Assembly (NCBI RefSeq): GCF_013403915.1
Contig: NZ_JABFDI010000004.1
Coordinates: 62,001 to 126,000, forward strand
Direction: 5' to 3'
Length of the DNA: 64,000 nucleotides
Source of the DNA: Winogradskyella pacifica
Lineage (GTDB): Bacteria; Bacteroidota; Bacteroidia; Flavobacteriales; Flavobacteriaceae
Shown piece after piece: positions 27,014 to 36,248 of the stretch. Within the stretch, counting starts at the first letter, position 1. Each line of letters begins with the position of its first letter. The notes beneath the pieces were generated by a model. That model ran no database searches, had not been told where the DNA came from, and saw nothing but the letters and a program-made list of their open reading frames with translations. A program made the position numbers and the translations under genes.

Positions 27014-30000
27014 ATGAAAAAAATTAATTCTAAAAGTTTACTGTTCTTAATGCTGCTGCAATGCTTTTTTAGTTTAGTACAGGCGCAAGTCATAACAGGT
27101 AAAATTACAGATGTCGATAATATGCCATTGCCGGGTGCAAGTATTATAGAAAAAGGCACAAAGAATGGTGCAATGTCTACAATGGATGGTGACTATACTA
27201 TAAAATTAAAGAATCCTGATGCAATCCTCGTATTTCATTATATAGGTTTTAAGACTGTAGAGTATTCTACAGCAGGAAAGACTGTATTGAACGTTCAGAT
27301 GAAAGCGGATTCTGAAGCTTTAGATGAGGTTGTTCTTACTGTAGGGATTAGAAGTTCTCAATTGAATGCTGTTAGAGAGAAGCGAGAAGCCACTACCGTA
27401 ATTGAAGCAATTACGCCAGAGGATATTGGAAGTTTTTCTGATGGTAACGTAACTGATGCTTTACAAAGAGTTGCAGGTGTGCAAATTGAGCGGAATGATG
27501 ATGGTGTTTCTGGAGATAGAGTATCTATTAGAGGTATAGGGCCTCAGTTTGTGAAAATTACGATGAATGGTCGAACACCTATTTCTGCAGGAAATGAGGG
27601 GAAATCGGATTTTAGAAAATTTAACTTAAATGTTATTCCTACAGAAATTATTAATGGAGCTAGAATCCATAAAACAACACAGGCTAAAGAAATTGCTACA
27701 GATATTGGTGGAACAGTAGATTTTCAAACCTTAAGACCTTTAGATGCCAGGTATAAAAGAGGGAAGAATTATTTTGCTAGTGTTAATTTAAGAGGAGATA
27801 GCGATTCAGAGTTCGAAGATATCGATTTTGATACCAGAATATCTGGTGTGTTTGGAGGTAAAATAAATGATAAATTAGGAGCCGCTGTTTCAATAGTTCA
27901 CACTGATGATAATAGATACCGCGATGAATCGGGAATGCGAGGTTACAGAAATGTAGATTTTTATGAAGATACTAATAGTAATGGTGTTTTTGAAGATGGA
28001 GAGAATGTTTATGAAGGGATCTTAATACCAGCAACTATTAATAATGCCGTACGAAAAGACAACAGAAAACAATTGGCTTTATCAGCGGCAATTCAATACA
28101 AGCCAACAGCTAAACTAGAGTTTTTGTTAGATTATACCTTAACTAAATTAGAAGCTTTTTCAGATAGACAACAATTTCAAACATCATTGTCTACAGGTGG
28201 TGATAATGGTTTGCTGGGTGTTAATAATTTCTTTACTCCAGAAAGCCTGGTTTTTAATGGGAATAATTTAGCCTACATCGATGCAGCTGGTGCAGATGTG
28301 TCTCGAGTGAATATTCAAAATAAAAATCAGTTCTATACAAATAATACCACAAATAACATACTAGGATTGAATACCTTATACAAGGAGTCAGATAAATTGA
28401 CTTTTAGTTTTGATTTATCGTATTCGGATTTAGATTTTTTCCAAGATTTAACGCAAATAACTGCAAGATTGGATGGAAGAGATTATGACAATAGTGCTAT
28501 TAGTTTAGATTTGAGAGGTGAACTTCCTCAGTTTGGACTTCCAGATGAAATTTTAGATCCTACAGCGTTTGGTCTTAGATCTGCAGCAAAAAGACATATT
28601 AGAACTAATGGCTACAATTATGCTTCAAGATTAGATGTAGAGTATGAGCTTAATAAAAAGGTGAAATTCTCATTGGGTGCAAGATCAGCAATTACAGATT
28701 TCGAAGCTAGAGAAGCGCAAGCAAATGCTGACGATATCTATGGTGATTATACAGATGAGCAATTACAGCAATTTGTAGATCTTATTTCTTATGATAACTA
28801 TTATATTCCAGGTGATTTTTTAGGCGGTGGAACAGGTTTAGATCAATGGATTAATATTCCCGGAAATGCCGTGTTAGATTTAACACCAGGATTTAATAGT
28901 TTAAATGGTGGAAGTATTTTTGATTTTGATAAACCTATAGATCAATTGGTTTCTCAGGAAGGTGATTTACAATTTAATCCTGCAAAATCTTATGGGGCTA
29001 TAGAAAAAACTTTTTCTACCTATGCACAAGTTGATGCAAGAACAACAGTATTTAATATACCAGTGGTTTTAAACTTTGGGGTAAGAGCCATTAATACCAT
29101 AAATGAATCAAGGGGGTTTACCGGAGTAGAAATAGTTGATCCTATAGCAGAGACTAGTGGTGTAGTAAGTGATGCTATATATCATGAGGTAGAAAATTCT
29201 AGATGGGATGTGTTACCTAGTTTTAATGCCAATTTTAAAATAAAAAGAAATTTCAACTTGAGATTTAGCGCTGCAAAAGGAGCATCTAGACCAAAATATA
29301 GAGATATGATGCCGAGTAATGAGGTGGAGTATTTAGATCCTACTTCAGAAATATTCAACCCGAGTTCACCAGACTATGAGCCAAACTTAGGTACAAGTTT
29401 ATATAGAGGGACTATTAAATCTGGTAATCCAAAGTTAGAGCCTTACAGTGCATGGATGTATGATACAACATTTGAGTTGTATAGCAGAAATGGTGGTGCA
29501 ATTATCGGTAGTATCTTTTATAAAGACATTAGAAATTATATCGGACGTCAAACATTAAATGATCAAGCATATCCTGGTATAGAAGCGCTGGGTATAGCAA
29601 TACCTGCAGGTCAAGAAGATTTATTGTTCGATATTTCTACTCCTATAAACATTACAAATGCACAACTTTATGGATTTGAAATAGGCTTTAATCATCACTT
29701 TACGTTTTTACCTGGTTTTGCGAGTGGGTTTGGTTTACGAGCTAACTATTCTTTTGTTGAAAGTAATTTTGATGGTGCTGTTGGAGATGCTACTAATGGT
29801 TTTCCAGGGACTTCAAAACACAATTTCAATACAGTGATGTACTATGAAAAGTACGGATTCTCTTTTAGGTTTACTGCAGCCTACAGAAGTAATTACTTAA
29901 GTAATTTAGGTGGTATTGGCTCTACACGTGCAGATGAAGCACATTATACAGAAGGAACGACACTTTTAGGAATCAACTTAAAATATAAGATTACAAGAAA

Positions 30001-30136
30001 GATACAAGCAAGTGCAGGTGTAAGTAATCTTACAGGAGAAGATACACGTCGTTATATTGGAGATGATACTCAAAATTTCACATCTTATTTCGGTAGAACT
30101 CCAACATGGAAAGTAGGATTGAGATACAGATTATAA
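27014..30136 (+). CDS. TonB-dependent outer-membrane transporter (SusD-independent type)
   Basis: 1040 residues. Signal peptide to about VQAQ, then a carboxypeptidase-regulatory-like domain (residues about 25-100: GKITDVDNMPLPGASII, IGFKTVEY). A plug domain (about 115-235: ALQRVAGVQIERND, VSIRGIGPQFVKITMNGR) and a long beta-barrel follow, ending WKVGLRYRL with the expected terminal aromatic/leucine pattern. The plug wording (SIRGIGPQF, IGGTVDFQT) resembles the TIGR01782-type transporters of Caulobacter and Xanthomonas, which work without a SusD. Indeed no susD follows: the next gene is a GH29. It probably imports fuco-oligosaccharides using TonB-ExbBD energy. It is the first gene of unit 3 and the only transporter of region A. 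Substrate is inferred from its neighbours. Confidence 0.92.
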   Translation: MKKINSKSLLFLMLLQCFFSLVQAQVITGKITDVDNMPLPGASIIEKGTKNGAMSTMDGDYTIKLKNPDAILVFHYIGFKTVEYSTAGKTVLNVQMKADSEALDEVVLTVGIRSSQLNAVREKREATTVIEAITPEDIGSFSDGNVTDALQRVAGVQIERNDDGVSGDRVSIRGIGPQFVKITMNGRTPISAGNEGKSDFRKFNLNVIPTEIINGARIHKTTQAKEIATDIGGTVDFQTLRPLDARYKRGKNYFASVNLRGDSDSEFEDIDFDTRISGVFGGKINDKLGAAVSIVHTDDNRYRDESGMRGYRNVDFYEDTNSNGVFEDGENVYEGILIPATINNAVRKDNRKQLALSAAIQYKPTAKLEFLLDYTLTKLEAFSDRQQFQTSLSTGGDNGLLGVNNFFTPESLVFNGNNLAYIDAAGADVSRVNIQNKNQFYTNNTTNNILGLNTLYKESDKLTFSFDLSYSDLDFFQDLTQITARLDGRDYDNSAISLDLRGELPQFGLPDEILDPTAFGLRSAAKRHIRTNGYNYASRLDVEYELNKKVKFSLGARSAITDFEAREAQANADDIYGDYTDEQLQQFVDLISYDNYYIPGDFLGGGTGLDQWINIPGNAVLDLTPGFNSLNGGSIFDFDKPIDQLVSQEGDLQFNPAKSYGAIEKTFSTYAQVDARTTVFNIPVVLNFGVRAINTINESRGFTGVEIVDPIAETSGVVSDAIYHEVENSRWDVLPSFNANFKIKRNFNLRFSAAKGASRPKYRDMMPSNEVEYLDPTSEIFNPSSPDYEPNLGTSLYRGTIKSGNPKLEPYSAWMYDTTFELYSRNGGAIIGSIFYKDIRNYIGRQTLNDQAYPGIEALGIAIPAGQEDLLFDISTPINITNAQLYGFEIGFNHHFTFLPGFASGFGLRANYSFVESNFDGAVGDATNGFPGTSKHNFNTVMYYEKYGFSFRFTAAYRSNYLSNLGGIGSTRADEAHYTEGTTLLGINLKYKITRKIQASAGVSNLTGEDTRRYIGDDTQNFTSYFGRTPTWKVGLRYRL

Positions 30137-30270
30137 TCTAGAATAAATATGTTTTTGGGAGCGTCGCTAATTGATGAAAACTAGTGATGGCTCAAGAATG
30201 TTATATACAGTAAAATAGGTAGATTTCTATCTGCAAATCAAAAAAATAATAAATTAATAATAGTACGCAT

Positions 30271-32061
30271 ATGTTTAAGAATAGATGTATAATGTTTTCC
30301 GTTTTAGTAATGCTTATTAGCGTTATGAATAGCCATTCTCAAGAGAAAGACAAAAAAGGAATGGAAGAAATGTGGGGAGAAACTACAGTTTCTGGTGATG
30401 CTTTAAAAAGTGGAAAAGCGAAGTTATTTGATGAAGGCAACTACGGTATGTTTATTCATTGGGGATTGTTTTCAAATCTAGGTGGAGTATGGGAAGATAA
30501 GACCTACTACGGTATTGGAGAATGGCTAATGAGCAAACGTGTGGCAAACATTTTGCCTGAAGATTATATGGAAACGGCAAAAACGTTTAATCCAACAGAA
30601 TTCGATGCTAAGCAAATTGCGCAATTAGCAAAAGATGCTGGTATGAAATATATTATCATTACCAGTAAACATCACGAAGGTTTTGCGATGTTCGATTCTG
30701 AAGCTAGTGATTTTAATATTGTAGATGCCACTCCATTTGGTAGAGATCCAATGCACGAGTTATCTGCTGCGTGTAAAGAATTAGGACTTGGATTTGGATT
30801 TTATTATTCTCATAATCAAGATTGGACGGCTCCAGGCGGAACTAGAGGTCCTGAAGTTGATGAGAACGGAAAGAAAATGGATTTTAAAGATTATTTCTAT
30901 AATAAATGTAAGCCACAAGTTAGAGAAATCTGTACCAACTATGGTGACATCGATTTTGTTTGGTTTGACACTCCTGGTGATATGCCAGAGGAATATGTAG
31001 TAGAATTAGCGGATATGGTAAGAGAGTTACAACCAAATGCTATGATGTGTAGTCGCGTAGGATATGGTATGGGTGATTATGCTAGTATTGGAGATATGGA
31101 AGTGCCAACCCGAAATGTAGAAGGGCTTTGGGAAACTTGTGATACTAACAACGATTCTTGGTCTTATGCATGGTATGATAATAACTTTAAAAGTCCTAAA
31201 AAGATTTTAGGTCGTGTTATTGAAACTGTAGCTAGAGGCGGTACGTATTTATTTAATGTAGGTCCAGATAGTAACGGAGCTATTCCAAGTATTGGTATAG
31301 AATTTTTACAAGAGTCTGGTCGTTGGATTCAGAAATACCCACAAGTTGTTTACGCCGCAGGTAGTTCACCTTGGGGTTATGCATTGCCTTGGGGTGATGT
31401 TACTACCAATGATAAATCGCTTTATTTATCTGTTAGTGAATGGCCAACTAATGGTAAATTATACTTACCTGGATTAAAATCTAAAGTGAAAAGAATATCA
31501 GTTTTAGATGGCGACAAAAAGAGTTCACTTAAATACTCTAAAGACAACGATTGGTTAGTTATCGATGTGCCATATAAAGCACCTGAAGAATTGATTTCTG
31601 TAATTGAAGTGGAACTTGAAGATGCAGAAGCTGTAGTAGAATCACACTTAGGTATCTATCCAAATGTACCTACAAGATTATTAACTGAATTTGGTGAGGT
31701 TGAAGGTGCAGAACAAAAAAACGTACGCTGGATGGAGAAATTTGGTGAATGGAAACATGCCAACCAAGTGAGCAATTGGGAAGAAGATGGTACGGTTTGC
31801 TGGGAAGTAAACGTTCAAGAACCGGGTTATTATTATTTAGATTTAGAATATAAAGGTGAAGGGCGCTTAGTTTGGAAAACCACAACAGATGAAGGTATTA
31901 AAGTTCAAAATCAACAAGCAGCAACTGATAAATATGCGTATCGCAGAATGGGAATTTTAGAATTTAAAACGGCAGGTAATCATATTATTAAGACGTCATT
32001 AGTTGAAGGTGATGTTCAAACCTCAAGTTTGAAATCGATTAAGATTTTACCAATAAAATAA
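30271..32061 (+). CDS. GH29 alpha-L-fucosidase with C-terminal beta domain
   Basis: 596 residues. Signal peptide to about SHSQ; an internal methionine at residue 8 is an alternative start. Signature GMFIHWGLFSNLGG is followed by IITSKHHEGFAMF, and the likely nucleophile is D233 in FVWFDTPGD. NVGPDSNGAIPS follows. Residues about 340-455 are the usual beta-sandwich. From about residue 475 there is a further beta-rich module (EVEGAEQKNVRWMEKF, PGYYYLDLEYKGEGR) that may bind carbohydrate. The gene follows the transporter by 134 bases and precedes the putative glycosidase by 13 bases. Expected to remove terminal alpha-L-fucose in the periplasm. Confidence 0.93.
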   Translation: MFKNRCIMFSVLVMLISVMNSHSQEKDKKGMEEMWGETTVSGDALKSGKAKLFDEGNYGMFIHWGLFSNLGGVWEDKTYYGIGEWLMSKRVANILPEDYMETAKTFNPTEFDAKQIAQLAKDAGMKYIIITSKHHEGFAMFDSEASDFNIVDATPFGRDPMHELSAACKELGLGFGFYYSHNQDWTAPGGTRGPEVDENGKKMDFKDYFYNKCKPQVREICTNYGDIDFVWFDTPGDMPEEYVVELADMVRELQPNAMMCSRVGYGMGDYASIGDMEVPTRNVEGLWETCDTNNDSWSYAWYDNNFKSPKKILGRVIETVARGGTYLFNVGPDSNGAIPSIGIEFLQESGRWIQKYPQVVYAAGSSPWGYALPWGDVTTNDKSLYLSVSEWPTNGKLYLPGLKSKVKRISVLDGDKKSSLKYSKDNDWLVIDVPYKAPEELISVIEVELEDAEAVVESHLGIYPNVPTRLLTEFGEVEGAEQKNVRWMEKFGEWKHANQVSNWEEDGTVCWEVNVQEPGYYYLDLEYKGEGRLVWKTTTDEGIKVQNQQAATDKYAYRRMGILEFKTAGNHIIKTSLVEGDVQTSSLKSIKILPIK

Positions 32062-32074
32062 AATTGTAAGCATA

Positions 32075-33229
32075 ATGAAGTTAGCGTTTTTACATAAAAG
32101 TCTGTTTTTAATTGGTTTGGTAATGTCTCAAGTGGCCTTTTCACAAAACGATAAGCACTATCCAGAATTTAGTTGGGATAAGGTTCCTGTTGCGTTTCAT
32201 TTTGGAAAAAAAGGGGATTTGTTAACTAAGTCTGAAGCTAAATTTATAGCGGAACATTCTAACTTTACGGTATTAGAAAAGGCGCATGGTTTTCCGAAAT
32301 ATAAACATTCAGAAGAGTCTATTGCTGCTGATGCAAAAGTGCTAAAAGATTTAAATCCAGATATGAAAGTGGTATTCTATTGGAATGCATTTTTAGATTA
32401 TAGTATGTATAAAGCGCATGAAGACTATCAAACAAAATCAGAGTGGTGGCTAAAAACAAAAACAGGCGAATTAGATTTAAAAGATGGTAAATTAAAGCGC
32501 TATGATTTATCTAATCCAGAGCTTAGAGATTGGTGGTCTGATATTGCCAAAGACAATTTGGATAATGAAAACGTGGATGGTGTTTTCTTTGATGCCTTAG
32601 TTCAGGTTACTAATCCAGGTAATAAAAAATTATGGGGAGCTGAAAAGTATGATGCCATTCAGCAAGGCTTAAAAGATCTAATTAAAGAAACGAGAGCTAA
32701 AATTGGTGATGACAAATTAATCGTTTATAACGGTATTCGTTCTACACCAGTTAGAAATAGCGAAAATGATTTTCCAGATTTTACTGATGCCATAATGATT
32801 GAACATTTCGGATATTTTAATAGCAAAACGAAAGAAAGTATGCTTAAGGATATTCAAGAAATGGAAAAAGCAGGTAAAAGCGGTAAAATAGTGGTGTTTA
32901 AGACATGGCCAGAGAATGCTTGGGTAAACAAAAAGTTTATGGCTAAATCTGAAAAAGAAAAAGAGAAAATTTCTAAAGAGCATTTAACATTTGCCTTAGC
33001 CTCTTTTTTAGCTGGAGCACAAAAACATTCTTATATTAGTTATAATTGGGGGTATCGCTTAAGTATGGGATCACTTCTATGGTATCCTGAATTTGATAAA
33101 CCCTTAGGCAAACCTCTAAATGAGATGCAAGTTAACGGTTGGATTTTAACCCGAAATTATGAACATGCCAGTATTTGGGTCGATTTAGAAAACAAGAAAG
33201 CCACCATTGACTGGAAAAAAGAAAGTTAA
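32075..33229 (+). CDS. Putative TIM-barrel glycoside hydrolase (GHL15-like), paralogue of the gene at 24057
   Basis: 384 residues with a signal peptide (to about VAFSQ; no lipobox, unlike its paralogue). Shared landmarks are PEFSWDKVPVAFHF, VFYWNAFLDYSMY, VDGVFFDAL with D173, and IMIEHFGYF with E243. The C-terminus repeats the same end pattern (RNYEHASIWVDLENKKATIDWK). The acidic pair sits in equivalent positions in both proteins, which supports a catalytic role. The gene is immediately downstream of a GH29 and 4 bases before a sulfatase, mirroring the arrangement in unit 2. It may cleave inside the fucan chain or remove a non-fucose residue; neither is shown. Confidence 0.62.
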   Translation: MKLAFLHKSLFLIGLVMSQVAFSQNDKHYPEFSWDKVPVAFHFGKKGDLLTKSEAKFIAEHSNFTVLEKAHGFPKYKHSEESIAADAKVLKDLNPDMKVVFYWNAFLDYSMYKAHEDYQTKSEWWLKTKTGELDLKDGKLKRYDLSNPELRDWWSDIAKDNLDNENVDGVFFDALVQVTNPGNKKLWGAEKYDAIQQGLKDLIKETRAKIGDDKLIVYNGIRSTPVRNSENDFPDFTDAIMIEHFGYFNSKTKESMLKDIQEMEKAGKSGKIVVFKTWPENAWVNKKFMAKSEKEKEKISKEHLTFALASFLAGAQKHSYISYNWGYRLSMGSLLWYPEFDKPLGKPLNEMQVNGWILTRNYEHASIWVDLENKKATIDWKKES

Positions 33230-33233
33230 AACC

Positions 33234-34775
33234 ATGAAAATAAGCGCCTACTTTTATATGATACTGTTGGTGTGCTTAACAGCTTGTCAAGAACAAACAA
33301 AACCAACACCAAAAGTTAATAAACCCAACATCATCATATTTTATGCTGATGATATGGGTTTTGGTGATTTAGCAATTCAAAATCCACAATCTAAAATCCC
33401 AACACCCAATTTAGATCAATTAGCAAAAGAAGGGCTTTTAATGACAGAAGCTCATAGTTCTTCAGGTGTTTGTACACCAAGTCGGTATGCCTTATTATCG
33501 GGCCGCTATCATTGGAGAGACTTCAACGATATCGTACATGCCATGGGCGAATCTGTTTTTAAAGAAAACCAGGTGACTCTGCCTAATATTCTTAACACTA
33601 ACGGTTACCATACAGCAGCTATTGGTAAATGGCATTTAGGATGGAACTGGGAAGCCATTAGAAAAAAAGATGTTACTCAAAAAGTAAAAGCTAAGCACGG
33701 AAAAAAGGAAATCGAAATTTGGCCAGCACAGGCTTATGATTGGGATAAATCTATTCCTAATGGGCCGTTGTCTATAGGTTTCGATTCTTATTTTGGTGAT
33801 GGTACTATTAATTTTCCTCCATATACGTGGATTGAAAATGATAAGGTTACAGAAGCACCAACACTAACGTTACAACATCCTAAAGAAGATTTTGCATTAG
33901 AAGGCAATTGGGAATTACGACCAGGACCAGCAGTAAAAGATTGGGATTTTTATAAGATTTTACCAACGGTGACGCGCAAAGCTGTGACTTTTATAAAAAA
34001 TCAAGAACAAGCTAAAGAACCTTTTTTCTTATATATGGCATTTCCTTCGCCGCACGCACCAATAATTCCGAATGAAGCGTTTAGAGGAAAAAGCAATGCA
34101 GGACCTTATGGCGATTTTGTGTTTCAGACTGACGATGCTGTCGGACAAATTTTAGACGCATTAAAAGCTATTAATGCAGATGACAATACCATTGTTATTT
34201 TTACTTCAGATAATGGGTCAGAACACTATGCTTACAACCGTATTAAAAATTATGATCACGATAGTTCTCATCCGTTTAGAGGTGTAAAAAGAGATGTTTA
34301 TGAAGGCGGACATCATGTCCCTTTTATCGTAAAATGGCCAAACCATATTAAACCAGGAACAAAGAGCAATCAATTATTTAGCCAAATAGATATACTGAAT
34401 ACTTTAGCGTCTATTACAAATAGCGATTTACCAAAAGGATTTCAGCATGACAGCTTTAATTTTTCTAACGTATGGTTAACTAATACAGATGAACCTGTAA
34501 GAGAGACTATTGTTCACAATACCTGGACGTCTAAATATGCGATTAGAAAAGGCGATTGGTTATACATTAATAATAAAGATGGTTACCACACCAGAATACC
34601 AAAATGGTTTGAAGAAGGGCAACGTTTTAAAACCGCTAAGGATACTGTGCAACTCTTCAATCTAAAAGACGATATTGGGCAAAACACGAATTTAGCAAGT
34701 CAATTCCCTGAAAAAGTTAAGGAGTTAGCGGTAGCATTACGTAACGAACAGGAAAAAGAAACGTTTGAAAATTAA
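33234..34775 (+). CDS. S1-family sulfatase lipoprotein
   Basis: I start it at the ATG at 33234, 4 bases after the previous stop, because this gives a clean lipoprotein signal (LLVCLTAC, C18). The in-frame TTG at 33207 lies within the preceding gene. 513 residues. Metal ligands D39-D40 lie in YADDMG and the active site is C80-T-P-S-R84. AIGKWHLGW, FTSDNGSE and YEGGHHVPFIV follow. It resembles the CTP(S/T)R group of unit 2, especially 13806, in the region NFPPYTWIEND. The next sulfatase begins 7 bases after its stop, so translation is probably coupled. Probably membrane-anchored in the periplasm. Confidence 0.92.
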   Translation: MKISAYFYMILLVCLTACQEQTKPTPKVNKPNIIIFYADDMGFGDLAIQNPQSKIPTPNLDQLAKEGLLMTEAHSSSGVCTPSRYALLSGRYHWRDFNDIVHAMGESVFKENQVTLPNILNTNGYHTAAIGKWHLGWNWEAIRKKDVTQKVKAKHGKKEIEIWPAQAYDWDKSIPNGPLSIGFDSYFGDGTINFPPYTWIENDKVTEAPTLTLQHPKEDFALEGNWELRPGPAVKDWDFYKILPTVTRKAVTFIKNQEQAKEPFFLYMAFPSPHAPIIPNEAFRGKSNAGPYGDFVFQTDDAVGQILDALKAINADDNTIVIFTSDNGSEHYAYNRIKNYDHDSSHPFRGVKRDVYEGGHHVPFIVKWPNHIKPGTKSNQLFSQIDILNTLASITNSDLPKGFQHDSFNFSNVWLTNTDEPVRETIVHNTWTSKYAIRKGDWLYINNKDGYHTRIPKWFEEGQRFKTAKDTVQLFNLKDDIGQNTNLASQFPEKVKELAVALRNEQEKETFEN

Positions 34776-34782
34776 TACGGAA

Positions 34783-36189
34783 ATGAGAATGCGTTATTTA
34801 AAACATATCACACTTTTATGGGTTGCTATTGCAATGTATTCTTGTAATAATACTAAGACGAAAACCATAGCTGATAATGGAGCTGTTGCTGAAACAGAAG
34901 ATTCAAGACCAAACATCATTTTTATTTTCGCAGATGATTGGGGTTATGGTGACTTAGGCGTGTATGGAAATACAGAAGTAGTGACACCAAACATAGATAA
35001 AATGGCTGCTGAAGGCACACGATTTACACAGTTTCATGTAACAAGTGGAGTTTGTTCACCAAGCAGGTCTTCGGTTTTAACAGGTCATTTTCCAGCAAAA
35101 CATAGCGTTCATGGGCATTTCGCAGGAAATGAAGAGAATGCCAAACGTAATATGCCTAATTATTTAAATGATTCCTTGCCGGTTTATCTTCCTCAGACCC
35201 TACAAAAAGCAGGTTACAAAACAGCGCATTTTGGGAAATGGCATTTAGGAGGCGGAGGCAAACCTCATGGCGATCCTTCAGCTCCAGAGCCTAAAGTTTA
35301 CGGCTACGATGAAGCTAGAGTTTGGAACGGCAATGGACCAACTTGGAAAGCAGATCAAAAATGGCCAACTACACGATTTATGGATTCTGATACCTTATGG
35401 GTACAAAGTTCGAGTAGAATTGCTGTAGATGAAACGATTAATTTTATAAAGGAAAATAAAGGCAAACAACCAATGTTTGTCAACCTTTGGTTAAAAGATC
35501 CGCATACACCGTTATGGCCTTCAGAAGCGCAACGCGAACCGTTTAAAGGCTTATCACCAAGTAAAGAAACCTATTATGCGGTTTTAAAGGATGCCGATTT
35601 TCATGTTGGACGTTTATTAGAATCCATATCAGAAATGGGATTAGATGACAACACCTTAATTGTGTTTTCTAGTGATAATGGTCCTGCAGGATGGGGACCT
35701 TCCAAAGAAGCGGGTTCAACCGCAGGCTTAAAAGGACGAAAAGTGGATATCCTTCAAGGAGGAGTCGTGGTGCCTTTTATTGTAAAATGGAAAAATCATG
35801 TTAAAGAAAATAAGGTAGATTCAACTAGTGTATTATCTACAGTAGATTTATTACCAACCTTTGCCAATTTAGCAGAAATAGAATTGCCAAATGATTATGC
35901 TATTGATGGAGAAAATATCAGTTCAATTTTAGAAAATAATAGCTTTAAAAGAACAAAACCCTTATTTTGGGAATGGCGTTTTCCTAGAGAAAACACGAAT
36001 CACTGGGCGCAAGGCGCCGTTAGAAAAGGAGATTGGAAACTATTATTTAATGAAAAAATGAAGAGAGACGAACTCTATAATATTTCTAAAGATCCTTTTG
36101 AAAAAATCAACCTAGCAGCGCATAATGAGGAAGTTGTAAGTGAGCTTAAAAGGCTTTGGTACGATTGGAAAAAAGAACTTCCGGAATAA
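34783..36189 (+). CDS. S1-family sulfatase lipoprotein
   Basis: Start taken at the ATG at 34783; the TTG at 34765 overlaps the upstream gene, and another ATG at 34789 is also possible. Lipobox at C21 (IAMYSC). 468 residues, the shortest sulfatase of the locus. Metal ligands D50-D51 lie in FADDWG and the active site is C91-S-P-S-R95 (TSGVCSPSRSSVLTGH). HFGKWHLGGGG, FSSDNGPAG and LQGGVVVPFIVKW follow; the usual EGGHR is replaced by QGGVV, hinting at a different substrate pocket. It belongs to neither the CTPSR nor the CAPSR group. Middle gene of the sulfatase triplet closing unit 3. Confidence 0.91.
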   Translation: MRMRYLKHITLLWVAIAMYSCNNTKTKTIADNGAVAETEDSRPNIIFIFADDWGYGDLGVYGNTEVVTPNIDKMAAEGTRFTQFHVTSGVCSPSRSSVLTGHFPAKHSVHGHFAGNEENAKRNMPNYLNDSLPVYLPQTLQKAGYKTAHFGKWHLGGGGKPHGDPSAPEPKVYGYDEARVWNGNGPTWKADQKWPTTRFMDSDTLWVQSSSRIAVDETINFIKENKGKQPMFVNLWLKDPHTPLWPSEAQREPFKGLSPSKETYYAVLKDADFHVGRLLESISEMGLDDNTLIVFSSDNGPAGWGPSKEAGSTAGLKGRKVDILQGGVVVPFIVKWKNHVKENKVDSTSVLSTVDLLPTFANLAEIELPNDYAIDGENISSILENNSFKRTKPLFWEWRFPRENTNHWAQGAVRKGDWKLLFNEKMKRDELYNISKDPFEKINLAAHNEEVVSELKRLWYDWKKELPE

Positions 36190-36248
36190 CTAAATATCGC
36201 TTAAAAATAATTTAATAACACCCTATACTTTCAAAAAACAGTATTGAA

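Noticed and set aside
27014..32061. A SusC/SusD pair
   Set aside because: The transporter is followed by a GH29 enzyme, not a SusD-like lipoprotein, and its plug motifs are of the SusD-independent type.
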